This document shows, piece after piece, positions 1 through 8,392 of a DNA stretch of 64,000 nucleotides (positions are counted from its first letter, which is position 1; the number at the start of each line of letters is the position of its first letter). The notes under the pieces are model-generated. The model was not told where the DNA came from. It saw only the letters and a list, made by a program, of their open reading frames with translations, and did no database searches. Position numbers and translations under genes: made by a program. The stretch is from contig NC_017542.1 of assembly GCF_000237325.1 (NCBI RefSeq), forward strand, positions 3,506,501 through 3,570,500, in the 5' to 3' direction. This stretch comes from Paenibacillus polymyxa M1 (GTDB taxonomy: Bacteria; Bacillota; Bacilli; Paenibacillales; Paenibacillaceae).

Positions 1-176
1 TTAGATAAATTTTTGCGGCCTAGCAGTTCGGCAAATCCGCCAGCAAATCCGCCACTCATTCCCGCTACACCTGGTACTTCAACGGTAGCCAGTCCGGCAA
101 TGACTTCAATAACTTCCGGGGCAATTTGAATTTCCCCAATTTCTGTACGTTCGAATTCGGTTGGCACTGTGCTCAT
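1..176 (-). CDS. yqhY: Asp23/Gls24 family protein YqhY, N-terminal part (cut by window edge)
   Basis: The reading frame starts at an ATG whose complement is at 174-176, behind an AAGGTG ribosome site, and runs off the left edge, so only about 58 residues are visible. It opens MSTVPTEFERTEIGEIQIAP and continues with the hydrophobic and glycine-rich pattern (VIAGLATVEVPGVAGMSGGF) typical of the Asp23/Gls24 family. In Bacillus this gene follows accB-accC and is linked to control of acetyl-CoA carboxylase; here it likewise lies directly downstream of accC. The identity rests on both sequence pattern and position. Confidence 0.85.
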   Translation of the reverse strand, partial: MSTVPTEFERTEIGEIQIAPEVIEVIAGLATVEVPGVAGMSGGFAGGFAELLGRKNLS

Positions 177-301
177 ACCTTCAACACCTTTCGGTCAAAA
201 TAAGTTTCATTCCAGCTTTGGATATCAAAGCAGACATGCTCACTTATTATCCATACTATATCATTTGGCGTTCATTATGACAAACTGAGGAAATATACCG
301 A

Positions 302-1645
302 TTAAACTTCGTTTTCCTCCAAAAATTTAATATCAAAATCGCCTTCAATAAAGGTCGGATGCTCTAGCAAGCGCTGGTGAAAAGAAATCGTTGTGGGTAT
401 GCCCTCAATAGCAAACTCAGCTAAAGCCCGCTTCATTTTGGCAATCGCCTCCTGCCGTGTAGGCGCCCATACAATCAGCTTGGCAATCATAGAGTCATAA
501 TAAGGAGGAATGCTATAACCTGGATAAGCAGCGCTGTCTACCCGTACTCCAGGACCGCCTGGAGGCAGATAAAATCCGATTTTACCCGGTGCAGGCATAA
601 AATTACGATCCGGGTCCTCAGCATTAATGCGGCATTCTATTGCCCAGCCATTAATCGTGACTTCTTCCTGAGTAAAGGAAAGCGGATGCCCTTCAGCGAC
701 CGAAATCATTTCTTTAATCAGGTCTACACCGGTAATCATTTCTGTTACTGGATGTTCTACCTGAATACGAGTGTTCATTTCCATGAAATAGAATTTATTG
801 TCCGGGCCAAGCAAAAATTCAAGCGTACCTGCACCAGAGTATTGAACGGCCAAAGCTGCACGAACAGCTGCCTGTCCCATTTCTTCACGCACGTCCTGCG
901 AAAGTACTGGACATGGTGCTTCCTCCAACAACTTCTGACGACGACGCTGTACAGAGCAGTCCCGTTCGCCCAAATAGGCAACATTACCATGCTTGTCCGC
1001 TATGATCTGTATTTCCACGTGTTTCATACCGGTCAAATATTTTTCCAGATACACACCCGCATTGCCAAAGGCCTTTTGCGCTTCCTGCTGAGCAGTAGTG
1101 ATTTGTTGAATAAGGTTATCCTCATCTTCGGCGATACGAATACCTTTACCACCACCACCTGCTGTGGCCTTGATAATGACCGGATATCCGATATCACGTG
1201 CGATGCTGATTGCATCCTGCACATCCTCAACCAGTCCGTCTGAACCTGGAATAACCGGAACCCCGGCATCCTTCATGGTCTGCTTGGCTACAGCCTTGTC
1301 TCCCATTTTGTTAATTGCTTCAGGAGAAGGTCCGATAAACGTAATATTGCACGATTCGCAAATTTCAGCGAAGTCTGCATTTTCCGCCAAAAACCCGTAA
1401 CCTGGATGAATGGCATCACATTCAGTTAATGTAGCAACACTCATCAGGTTCGTAAAATTAAGGTAGCTGTCCTTAGACAACGTCGGTCCGATACAGTAAG
1501 CCTCATCTGCGAGACGCACATGTAACGAATCCTTGTCAGCTTCCGAATAAACGGCAACTGTCGAAATATTCATTTCGCGGCAAGCGCGAATGATACGAAC
1601 TGCAATTTCTCCACGGTTCGCGATTAATACTTTTTGAAATGTCAT
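302..1645 (-). CDS. accC: acetyl-CoA carboxylase, biotin carboxylase subunit
   Basis: Biotin carboxylase uses ATP and bicarbonate to carboxylate the biotin on AccB, the first half-reaction of malonyl-CoA synthesis for fatty acids; it is cytoplasmic. The 447-residue length is normal for the family. Visible are the N-terminal biotin carboxylase domain ([16 protein letters not shown]), the ATP-grasp glycine loop GGGGKGIR at residues 163-170, the ERDCSVQRR segment around 228-236 and the catalytic [15 protein letters not shown] segment near 290-304. It follows accB by 61 bp and precedes yqhY, the usual Bacillus operon order. Confidence 0.98.
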   Translation of the reverse strand: MTFQKVLIANRGEIAVRIIRACREMNISTVAVYSEADKDSLHVRLADEAYCIGPTLSKDSYLNFTNLMSVATLTECDAIHPGYGFLAENADFAEICESCNITFIGPSPEAINKMGDKAVAKQTMKDAGVPVIPGSDGLVEDVQDAISIARDIGYPVIIKATAGGGGKGIRIAEDEDNLIQQITTAQQEAQKAFGNAGVYLEKYLTGMKHVEIQIIADKHGNVAYLGERDCSVQRRRQKLLEEAPCPVLSQDVREEMGQAAVRAALAVQYSGAGTLEFLLGPDNKFYFMEMNTRIQVEHPVTEMITGVDLIKEMISVAEGHPLSFTQEEVTINGWAIECRINAEDPDRNFMPAPGKIGFYLPPGGPGVRVDSAAYPGYSIPPYYDSMIAKLIVWAPTRQEAIAKMKRALAEFAIEGIPTTISFHQRLLEHPTFIEGDFDIKFLEENEV

Positions 1646-1706
1646 GACTTTATCCTCCCTGGGAGCAGTCTTGCCGAACCCTCAAAAAAGGGGACAAACA
1701 AGCTTC

Positions 1707-2198
1707 TTACTCCGGTTTCACAAGGAACAATGGCTGGCCATACTCAACCAACTGTCCGTTTTCGGCCAAAATTTCAACAATTTCGCCCTTCACTTCAGCT
1801 TCCAACTCGTTCATCAACTTCATCGCTTCAATAATACATACCGTTGTTTTATCGCCTACTTTACTGCCGATACTCACATACGGTGCCGTATCCGGGGATG
1901 AAGAACTATAGAAAGTGCCCACCATCGGAGATACGATTTTATGTAGATTGCTTGCATATTCCTTCGGTTCCCCAGCAGTTGCATGTCCAACATCGGACTG
2001 TGCTTGTGGATTCGGAATTGCAGCTTGTGGCGCCACTGTATAAGCAGGTGCTGTTACAGGAGCCTGTACCGTAACGATCTCGCTTTTGCCCGGTTTACGG
2101 ATCATGAGGCGAGTTCCTTCATTTTCAATTTCAAGCTCATGCACAGACGTTTCATCCACCAGCTTGATCAATTCCTTAATCTCGCTTAATTTAAACAT
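1707..2198 (-). CDS. accB: acetyl-CoA carboxylase, biotin carboxyl carrier protein
   Basis: This 163-residue protein carries the biotin that shuttles carboxyl groups in acetyl-CoA carboxylase. The C-terminal lipoyl/biotinyl domain holds the EAMKLMNE motif, with the biotinylated lysine at K127. The N-terminal segment [15 protein letters not shown] is the usual dimerising part, and the middle is a proline/alanine-rich linker. The gene is first in the accB-accC-yqhY run and lies downstream of the spoIIIAH terminator, so it probably has its own promoter; a TATAAT -10 hexamer is seen on the minus strand at 2263-2268. Confidence 0.98.
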   Translation of the reverse strand: MFKLSEIKELIKLVDETSVHELEIENEGTRLMIRKPGKSEIVTVQAPVTAPAYTVAPQAAIPNPQAQSDVGHATAGEPKEYASNLHKIVSPMVGTFYSSSSPDTAPYVSIGSKVGDKTTVCIIEAMKLMNELEAEVKGEIVEILAENGQLVEYGQPLFLVKPE

Positions 2199-2262
2199 CT
2201 CTATTAATCACTCCTTCAGCATTTTGCCGGTTGCTGATAACATTTTTGAAACAGCTTTATGT

Positions 2263-2291
2263 ATTATATCACAATCATTAAAAATAGAAAG
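2263..2291 (-). promoter_or_regulatory. candidate accB promoter
   Basis: A TATAAT hexamer (2263-2268, minus strand) lies 65 bp upstream of the accB start and after the spoIIIAH terminator. The matching -35 position (2286-2291, CTTTCT) is a poor sigma-A match, so the call rests mostly on the -10 and on the need for a promoter after the terminator. Confidence 0.35.
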
Positions 2292-2325
2292 AGCCCGGGA
2301 TTGTGCAGAAATCCGGGCTTTTTCG
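2288..2325 (-). terminator. terminator of the spoIIIA operon
   Basis: On the minus strand an AGCCCGGATT arm pairs with AATCCCGGGCT across a 6-nt loop and is followed by a short T-rich stretch. It lies just after the spoIIIAH stop and separates the operon from accB. Confidence 0.8.
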
Positions 2326-2336
2326 CGTTTTTTGTC

Positions 2337-3158
2337 TTATTGTGTAACATACTGGACACTGATCTTGTCCTGCGTAACGTTTAATTCCTTCATGACTTTA
2401 TCGACAATCGTTACCGCTTGCTTAGCATCCAATTTTTCACTCAGAACCACTACTTTGTATTTATCAGCATCTTCCTCGCGGACGACTGCATTGGCGAATT
2501 GCTGCTGTAGCTCTTCTTCGATACCGGTAATTTTGGCCTGTTTATCTTCAAGTACATGTAATTCCTTTTGCGCCTCTGCAGCTTTCTGAGGTGTACTATC
2601 ATTCATTGCCGTAGTCAGCTCGTCATTTTTCTTTTGATTTTCCACATCCCGCTCCAGCAAATAGTTGTCAATCACAGCTGCCGCTGTTGGTTGGGCTGCT
2701 TGTTCGTTTGCTACTTGATCAAGTACCTGCTTGTCGGTTTTGGCGCTAGAAGCTGCTTTGTCATCACTTTTAGCTGTCGTGTCTGTCTTAGCTGTAGTTG
2801 TGTTTTGATCGGATGCAGTCGATTCAGTAGCAGGGGCCGCGGCTGTGTCTTTATCACCTTTTGATGGTTCTGTTGCTGGATCAGTTGTAGAAGCTGTGTC
2901 CTTTGTGGAAGTCTCTGCCGTTCCGTTAGTTACTTCTCCATTGGTTACCACTTCATTTACTTTCAGCTCGTTCATTTGTTCTTCTGCCTTTGTCGTTGCT
3001 TCCTGTGCAGCATCCTGTTTAACCTTGCTCACCTGCTCGCTGTCCGCTACTGGCGGATTCGCCGGACTTGAGTCCTCCGTAAACAAATAATATGCAGACA
3101 GTACCACCATTAAACTCAGCATGGACACCAGCCAAACGGTTTGTCTTTTATTATTCAT
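2337..3158 (-). CDS. spoIIIAH: stage III sporulation protein AH
   Basis: SpoIIIAH sits in the mother-cell membrane around the forespore and binds SpoIIQ across the intermembrane space as part of the feeding-tube channel. The chosen start (273 residues, MNNKRQTVWLVS) follows a GGAGGACAGAAC ribosome site; an upstream in-frame ATG at 3191 has none. One membrane helix (about residues 7-23) is followed by a very long Thr/Ala/Glu/Lys-rich low-complexity stretch (about 30-160) and a conserved C-terminal ring-forming domain ending KISVQYVTQ. The protein is longer than the roughly 218-residue B. subtilis version because of this linker. Confidence 0.93.
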   Translation of the reverse strand: MNNKRQTVWLVSMLSLMVVLSAYYLFTEDSSPANPPVADSEQVSKVKQDAAQEATTKAEEQMNELKVNEVVTNGEVTNGTAETSTKDTASTTDPATEPSKGDKDTAAAPATESTASDQNTTTAKTDTTAKSDDKAASSAKTDKQVLDQVANEQAAQPTAAAVIDNYLLERDVENQKKNDELTTAMNDSTPQKAAEAQKELHVLEDKQAKITGIEEELQQQFANAVVREEDADKYKVVVLSEKLDAKQAVTIVDKVMKELNVTQDKISVQYVTQ

Positions 3159-3220
3159 GTTCTGTCCTCCATATTCATAAGTGGTTTGCAATATTAACTT
3201 CTTTGTTCTTCAATTCCATA

Positions 3221-3862
3221 TTATCCCTGCTTACGCGGAACGACTGATATTTTGTATGAAGGTACGTTCAGTCCCTTCTGCACAGCATCTACAATGAGTT
3301 GCTTCACGGTAGGGTTTTCTGCCCCCATAGCCACCACAAGCACTCCCCTTACCTGTGGTTTTACTTTTTTGGTAACAATCGGAGTGTGCTGACCGCCCGA
3401 TGATTCATAGGTGACAATCTCACCATCGCGTGTATATTGAGTAGTATGCCTTTGTCCACCATTGGCGTCCGTCTCGTTATTTTCTTCCTGCATGTCCTTC
3501 ACATTCCGTTGAACGATCACTTCTTCGGTAGAGTCTACCGTAACCATGACATCGACGGTTCCTACGCCAACAATCTGCTCCAGCATCTGTTTCATATTGT
3601 CCTCAAAAGCCTTCTCGATTCCTGCAAAGGAACTGTCCTCACCTACCGTTGTTTCTAACGCAGGCTCATTTTTCATTACGCCAGGCGGTTCTCTCCCTAC
3701 GTTTTCCGGGTCGACTTTTTTCACATTAACGAATGAATTAAAGAGCATGATCGCTACACCGATAAGGCCAAGAATAAGTAGCCAACGAAATGAATTGAAC
3801 TTTTTCGCTCCGTCTCCCCCTCCACCCATCCATTGCTCCAGCTTTTTCCTCCATTTACCCAT
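3221..3862 (-). CDS. spoIIIAG: stage III sporulation protein AG
   Basis: SpoIIIAG forms a large oligomeric ring in the channel between mother cell and forespore. The 213-residue protein has a short cytoplasmic N-terminus, one transmembrane helix near residues 26-45 (WLLILGLIGVAIMLFNSF) and an extracytoplasmic ring-building domain with the VGVGTVDVMVTVDSTEEV region and the ending RGVLVVAMGAENPTVKQLI. An AGGAGGTGAA ribosome site precedes the ATG. It lies between spoIIIAF and spoIIIAH in canonical order. Confidence 0.95.
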   Translation of the reverse strand: MGKWRKKLEQWMGGGGDGAKKFNSFRWLLILGLIGVAIMLFNSFVNVKKVDPENVGREPPGVMKNEPALETTVGEDSSFAGIEKAFEDNMKQMLEQIVGVGTVDVMVTVDSTEEVIVQRNVKDMQEENNETDANGGQRHTTQYTRDGEIVTYESSGGQHTPIVTKKVKPQVRGVLVVAMGAENPTVKQLIVDAVQKGLNVPSYKISVVPRKQG

Positions 3863-3878
3863 TTCGGTTCACCTCCTG

Positions 3879-4646
3879 TTACCATTCATGTGTTCCATCC
3901 TGCGAATTAATCACCTGAACATGTGTGCTGTCGATCCCCCATTTTTCACGTAGAATGCCTGTGATTAAGCCAAAAGCTTTCTGATCCGCAGGTTTGCCAT
4001 CCTCTGTGGTTTCGTCAGGACTACGATCATCTTCTCGCGTTCCTTCATTATGATTAGAGGTTTTTGACTGTGTCGGCTCTACACGAATATTCACTGTCTT
4101 TTCAGCTACAGGCTCCACGATAACCGGCTTGATATCTGTATCCGGCGGGACGTTTGTGTTTTTTTCTTTTTCTGCCTTCTGCTCCGCCAATTTGACCACT
4201 ACTGACTGAACACCCGTTCCTGCCTCTAGCCCCGATTCTTTCTGCTGAATCTGCGCAAGGGTCACCTGGACCGACTGAATTGCTAACCCAGTGTACTGCT
4301 CCAATTGCCCTTTCATTTCCTTAGCTACCTCTTTGCCTGCCCATTGCATGGAGCTTTGTTCCTGCTGTTGCTTTAGCTTGTTGCCTTTGGCTAAGATCTC
4401 CTCCAATGTCGGTTCCCTGTTACCTGTCTCTGCCTGGCGTTGCAGATCCAATGCTCGCCCCAGAACCTCTGAGGGACTGCTGCTCAGCAAGCGCACAATC
4501 GGAGACAGCAATGTCAGCAAAACAAGCAGGCTGAGTACGAGTTTGACATACCTTTCCATAGATCGGCTCGGTAAGATCATATCGACAAAAGAAGCCAGCA
4601 GCACGATTAGCACTAGTTCCTTGAGCCAGCCTCCCAGCCAGGTCAC
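3879..4646 (-). CDS. spoIIIAF: stage III sporulation protein AF
   Basis: This is a membrane component of the SpoIIIA complex. The 255-residue protein begins at a GTG behind GGGAGGCGAG. Two N-terminal transmembrane helices (about residues 7-22 and 34-54) flank the conserved ILPSRSMERYVKLVLSLLVL segment; the rest is a hydrophilic domain with a charged, low-complexity tail (DDRSPDETTEDG) and the closing DSTHVQVINSQDG. The gene order and two-helix plan match the family; the acidic insert makes it longer than the B. subtilis protein. Confidence 0.93.
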   Translation of the reverse strand: MTWLGGWLKELVLIVLLASFVDMILPSRSMERYVKLVLSLLVLLTLLSPIVRLLSSSPSEVLGRALDLQRQAETGNREPTLEEILAKGNKLKQQQEQSSMQWAGKEVAKEMKGQLEQYTGLAIQSVQVTLAQIQQKESGLEAGTGVQSVVVKLAEQKAEKEKNTNVPPDTDIKPVIVEPVAEKTVNIRVEPTQSKTSNHNEGTREDDRSPDETTEDGKPADQKAFGLITGILREKWGIDSTHVQVINSQDGTHEW

Positions 4647-4684
4647 GTCACTCGCCTCCCTCTCGTTGGATTATGTGCATGTAT

Positions 4685-5875
4685 TCACCTCATCATGACC
4701 GTCATATTGCCTGCTGCGAGCATGACGGTAATCGCAAGGAAGGACATTAATCCCACTGCCGCCAGTGCCGCAAAAACATAAATCATACTCTTGCCGATGG
4801 CATCCAAACATTCCACAATAGGCGTATCTCCCAAAGGCTGCATGATTGCTGCGGTCACTTTATAAATGAGAGCTAGTGTCAGAATCTTGAGAGCAGGAAA
4901 AGCGCATAGGAACAAAATAATGATGACTCCCACAAGACCGATGGCATTTTTAACGAGCAGTGATGCCGAAATGACCGTATCAGTTGCATCTGCCAGCGCC
5001 TTGCCTACCACTGGAACAAAGCTACCTGTAATATATTTAGCTGTACGGATTGTTAATCCGTCAGTAACCGAAGAGGTTAATCCCTGTACCGAAATGACTC
5101 CTAGAAAAATAGTCAGAAGCACTCCCAGCACGGCAACACCAGCGTTCCGCAGTAGGTCAGCTAACTGGGTCAGCTTGTATTTGCCCGTGAGCGAGTTGAC
5201 CAAGTACAGCACAGCCGAGAAGAAAAGCAGCGGGAAAACAAGCGTATGAATGACTGTTCCGACCGTGTTGATCATAAATACAATCAGCGGGTGGGTCACC
5301 GAAACTGTGACAACGTTACCCATCGAGGCCAACATGGTAAACAGCAAGGGCAACATCGCCATCATGAAATGAATCATGCTGTCAATTGCTTCTTTGGCAT
5401 AACCAATCGCTACACTAAAGCTATTAATCGCCAAAATGATAATGACCATGTACACGATAGCGTAGGCAACTTTGCTGACCTGCTTGCTTTCAAAAGCGCT
5501 TTGCAGCGTTTCCAGCACCATACTCATAATGCTGAGCATGACGATGGTGACGAGCAGCTTGGCATTCACCCGGATTTCATGGATGAAAAAATCAGCTATA
5601 GCCATCAACACACCTTTTATGGTGAATCCTTCACCACCCGGAAGCAGCATGTCCATGAAAGAAGGCGTTTTCTGGTCAGGGAAAAATCCGCCGTATTGCT
5701 TCATGAGTCCGTCCCAATAATGTTCAACATCATCTTTGGGCATTTGCTCCGCCTGTTGTCTGATCCATTCGTTTGTAGGTGTATCTGCGAAGAGGACCGC
5801 AGCCGAGGCGCACCAGAGACATAGCAGCAAAATCACAATAACTTTGAGATTCGGCATGCCCCCCAGCCTTTTCAT
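4685..5875 (-). CDS. spoIIIAE: stage III sporulation protein AE
   Basis: SpoIIIAE is the main polytopic membrane protein of the SpoIIIA complex. The 396-residue product has an N-terminal signal-like helix (VIVILLLCLWCASAAVLFA), an extracytoplasmic segment containing the DVEHYWDGLMKQYGGFFPD region, and about seven further helices. The PIVECLDAIGKSM segment near the C-terminus is typical of the family. GGGGGTGAT precedes the ATG. It is separated from spoIIIAD by 12 bp and so is surely co-transcribed. Confidence 0.96.
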   Translation of the reverse strand: MKRLGGMPNLKVIVILLLCLWCASAAVLFADTPTNEWIRQQAEQMPKDDVEHYWDGLMKQYGGFFPDQKTPSFMDMLLPGGEGFTIKGVLMAIADFFIHEIRVNAKLLVTIVMLSIMSMVLETLQSAFESKQVSKVAYAIVYMVIIILAINSFSVAIGYAKEAIDSMIHFMMAMLPLLFTMLASMGNVVTVSVTHPLIVFMINTVGTVIHTLVFPLLFFSAVLYLVNSLTGKYKLTQLADLLRNAGVAVLGVLLTIFLGVISVQGLTSSVTDGLTIRTAKYITGSFVPVVGKALADATDTVISASLLVKNAIGLVGVIIILFLCAFPALKILTLALIYKVTAAIMQPLGDTPIVECLDAIGKSMIYVFAALAAVGLMSFLAITVMLAAGNMTVMMR

Positions 5876-5887
5876 GGCATCACCCCC

Positions 5888-6277
5888 TCAGGCGGGCATC
5901 AGCTTCAGAATGGTATCAATAATAATGCTGATAATCGGGATTGCGAGTACCATGATGAGTACCTTTCCAGTAAGCTCTATCTTGGAAGCAATACCGTCTT
6001 GTCCCGCATCCCGTACGATCTGTGCTCCAAATTCAGCAATATAAGCGATACCGATTATTTTTAATACGGTTTTAAAATAAATCATGTCCATGCCTGAAGA
6101 CCTGGCCAGTCGCTCCAGCACGGCAACCACAGATCCGATCTTGCCAATCAGCAGCAAAAAAATGACGATTCCCGCAGCTGTTGCAATCAAAAAGGCAAAC
6201 ATCGGCTTCTGTTCCTTGATAACTAAGATGAGGACTGTGGCAACGAGGGCGAAGCCCACCACTTGAATAATTTCCAT
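5888..6277 (-). CDS. spoIIIAD: stage III sporulation protein AD
   Basis: A 129-residue small membrane protein with four predicted helices, including VVGFALVATVLILVIK at the N-terminus and VLIMVLAIPIISIIIDTIL at the C-terminus. The conserved FAEFGAQIVRDAGQDGIASKIELTGK-type core, here AEFGAQIVRDAGQDGIASKI, is diagnostic. It follows spoIIIAC by 8 bp. Its exact role in the sporulation channel is not settled; together with SpoIIIAC it forms the inner membrane part. Confidence 0.96.
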   Translation of the reverse strand: MEIIQVVGFALVATVLILVIKEQKPMFAFLIATAAGIVIFLLLIGKIGSVVAVLERLARSSGMDMIYFKTVLKIIGIAYIAEFGAQIVRDAGQDGIASKIELTGKVLIMVLAIPIISIIIDTILKLMPA

Positions 6278-6285
6278 GTGTTCAC

Positions 6286-6489
6286 CTACTGAAAAAGAAA
6301 AATAGATTTGATCTCTTGCAGAAGGTTATCCAGCATTCGCACCACCATGAACAGCACTACAACGAAACCGATGACCGTCACCCAATGGGCCATGTCTTCC
6401 TTGCCCATTTGCTTTAGTACGGTATGAATCATAGCGATAATAATGCCAATTCCGGCAATCTGGAAAATTGCGTTCACTTCTAAATTCAT
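6286..6489 (-). CDS. spoIIIAC: stage III sporulation protein AC
   Basis: This 67-residue protein consists essentially of two membrane helices (IFQIAGIGIIIAMIHTVLKQ and VTVIGFVVVLFMVVRML) joined by the MGKEDMAHW loop, a sequence strongly conserved in SpoIIIAC. It lies 12 bp after spoIIIAB and 8 bp before spoIIIAD. The length equals the usual family length of about 68 residues. Confidence 0.96.
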   Translation of the reverse strand: MNLEVNAIFQIAGIGIIIAMIHTVLKQMGKEDMAHWVTVIGFVVVLFMVVRMLDNLLQEIKSIFLFQ

Positions 6490-6501
6490 TCGAGCACCCC
6501 G

Positions 6502-7020
6502 CTAATAGATCAAAATGACGATCAATGCTCCGATCAGCAGTCCCAGGCTTCTGCTCATACGCTCGTATCTCACCTGATCTGCCTGCGCCTGCGCTTCTTC
6601 ATGGGATAACTGCTGGATGGTCAGCGCAATGTGCTTGATCTGGTCCTCACGGTCGCTGGTTCCAAGGCTGTAAGCAAGCTGACGCATCGCTTCCTTCTCG
6701 GCCTGCTTCATAGAGGAACGGCTCCACGAGACTTCAATCGCTTTATGCAAGCTTTCTCTGGCGGTCAGGCCAAACGAGGGGTGCATCCAGCGTGAGGCTT
6801 GCTGAAACAGAGAGCGCAGCGGCTCTCGCAAGGGCTCTCCTGTCTTGGCGAAAGCATCTGGTAACGGAGACACCCCGTAAGAAACCTCGGTGGTCAGTCT
6901 TTGCAGTGCGAGAATTAACTCTCTGATTTGCCGCGGCCTCATGGCAAATTGCCTTGCCCGCTGCCAGCCTGCCAGTGTGGTGGCTAGTATAACCAAGACA
7001 GCTCCCAGCAACTTAAGCAT
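6502..7020 (-). CDS. spoIIIAB: stage III sporulation protein AB
   Basis: The 172-residue product has hydrophobic segments at both ends (LLGAVLVILATTLAGW and LGLLIGALIVILIY) around a helical, charged middle with the conserved RPRQIRELILALQRLTTEV and FLEREAE-like features. This membrane anchoring plan resembles the type II secretion GspF-related SpoIIIAB family. Its start overlaps the 3' end of spoIIIAA by 8 bp, which suggests translational coupling. Confidence 0.95.
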   Translation of the reverse strand: MLKLLGAVLVILATTLAGWQRARQFAMRPRQIRELILALQRLTTEVSYGVSPLPDAFAKTGEPLREPLRSLFQQASRWMHPSFGLTARESLHKAIEVSWSRSSMKQAEKEAMRQLAYSLGTSDREDQIKHIALTIQQLSHEEAQAQADQVRYERMSRSLGLLIGALIVILIY

Positions 7021-8008
7021 AGGAGATGCCCCCGTTCTGCCCTTCCCCAGGCAGTGTCAGCCTGCGCTGCTTGGCATCTGCCAGGCGAAAAGAGACACCC
7101 CGGCTCGTCCGCTCCAGCATGACGTAGAGCTGGAACAGCTCCTGTCCTGTAGCTAATCCAGCAAAGGCAGATCGGCTCGCCATTTCAGCCACATCGCGAC
7201 CATGTGCGGAAGCAATGACTGCGATGCCTGCGTGAAGTGCTTCACGCACCGCCTCTGCATCTTCTGGCCGCCCGATTTCATCAACAATCAGGACATCCGG
7301 TGACATCGAGCGAATCATCATCATCATGCCCTCTGCTTTCGGGCATCCGTCCAATATATCGGTGCGAGGTCCGACATCAAAACCGGGGATGCCCTTGTGA
7401 CTGCCAGCAATCTCAGAGCGTTCATCTATAATGCCCACCTTAAGTCCATTTCGTCGCCCTCCGTTGCTTTTCATCCCTCCGTAACTCAGTTGCCGAGCCA
7501 AGTCCCTAAGCAACGTCGTCTTGCCATGCTGAGGCGGTGACAAGATGAGCGTATGCCGTATCATTCCAGATTTTCGATCCGCTACATAAGGCAATATCCG
7601 ATCAGCTATGCCAGGAATGGCCCGAGCAATTCGTACATTAAAGCTGCTTATATCTCGCAAATGCTCTACTCGCCCTCGGTTGAGCACGGTTCTCCCTGCC
7701 AAGCCAATACGATGACCGCCAGGGATCGTAATAAACCCTTTGCGAAGCTCCTCTTCCATGGTGTACAGGGAATGATTACTGATAAAATCCAGTAATCGGT
7801 GGGCATCCTCGCGGTTAGGCTTATAGGCTTCAACAGGATTCAAAGTCAGCCGACCAGCAGTCGTTACAAAATGATGATCACCATTCGCATTAACTTCCAG
7901 CGGCCTTCCTTCCCGGATCCGGATTTCTTCCAGTTGCTTAAATACGGTTTCTGGAAGCCTTCCGAGTATACCGTGCAACGGTTCCGGAAATAACTCCAGC
8001 CATTCCAT
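7013..8008 (-). CDS. spoIIIAA: stage III sporulation protein AA, secretion-type ATPase
   Basis: SpoIIIAA is the cytoplasmic ATPase thought to power the mother-cell-to-forespore channel. The 331-residue protein has an N-terminal domain followed by a P-loop at residues 157-165 (SPPQHGKTT) and a Walker B-type strand DVLIVDEIGR around 237-246, as in type II/IV secretion ATPases. It is the first gene of the operon; a GAGGGGG ribosome site precedes the ATG and a SigE-like promoter lies 43 bp upstream. The family length in B. subtilis is about 307, so this is slightly long at the C-terminus. Confidence 0.96.
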   Translation of the reverse strand: MEWLELFPEPLHGILGRLPETVFKQLEEIRIREGRPLEVNANGDHHFVTTAGRLTLNPVEAYKPNREDAHRLLDFISNHSLYTMEEELRKGFITIPGGHRIGLAGRTVLNRGRVEHLRDISSFNVRIARAIPGIADRILPYVADRKSGMIRHTLILSPPQHGKTTLLRDLARQLSYGGMKSNGGRRNGLKVGIIDERSEIAGSHKGIPGFDVGPRTDILDGCPKAEGMMMMIRSMSPDVLIVDEIGRPEDAEAVREALHAGIAVIASAHGRDVAEMASRSAFAGLATGQELFQLYVMLERTSRGVSFRLADAKQRRLTLPGEGQNGGISYA

Positions 8009-8050
8009 ACCAGTGCCGCCCCCTCACAGTTGTCCTTTTTCTTTAAGACA

Positions 8051-8079
8051 AGTCTATGGCTGACTCTCGCTTTTTATGC
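8051..8079 (-). promoter_or_regulatory. candidate SigE promoter of the spoIIIA operon
   Basis: On the minus strand GCATAAA (8073-8079) is followed after 14 bp by CATAGACT (8051-8058). The SigE consensus is about KMATATT, 13-15 bp, CATACANT, so the -10 matches at 7 of 8 positions and the -35 at 5 of 7. spoIIIA is a known SigE operon, and the position 43 bp from the spoIIIAA ATG is suitable. Confidence 0.55.
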
Positions 8080-8182
8080 CGAAAATATATTGAAAATTCA
8101 GTCGAACATTTGCTCACTCCTATCCACGCTCAGCGGACCTTTCCCCCGCTCATTCAAGCCCCTTTCCCTGCTTTATATAATA

Positions 8183-8220
8183 AAAAAAGGCTCCCTCTAA
8201 GCCTTGGCGGCTAAGGGATA
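8183..8220 (-). terminator. second downstream terminator of the aspartokinase gene
   Basis: Minus-strand hairpin TCCCTTAGCC / GGCTTAGAGGGA followed by GCC and seven T residues. It lies about 30 bp beyond a first terminator after lysC and before the spoIIIA promoter, so it would insulate the sporulation operon. The region 8080-8390 contains no credible gene. Confidence 0.6.
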
Positions 8221-8246
8221 CCCTTAAATAAAAACGCTAGATTTAG

Positions 8247-8300
8247 AGCAAAAAGAGGCTGCTCCACAGTCTGACTCTCACTGATGGAACAACCTCTTAA
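8247..8300 (-). terminator. terminator of the aspartokinase gene
   Basis: Minus-strand imperfect hairpin AAGAGGTTGTTCCA / TGGAGCAGCCTCTT with a 22-nt loop, followed by TTTTTGC. It lies 93 bp after the lysC stop. Confidence 0.7.
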
Positions 8301-8392
8301 CCTACTGCTGTATTCTATGATTTATCCATCTATAACTAGGGAGCGTATAATATATTCCCCGTTATAGCGTTTCTCTAAATCATTTGATGTTA

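Noticed and set aside
686..1243. 185-residue frame opposite accC
   Set aside because: It is antisense to the ATP-grasp core and has the low-complexity composition of a complementary-strand shadow.
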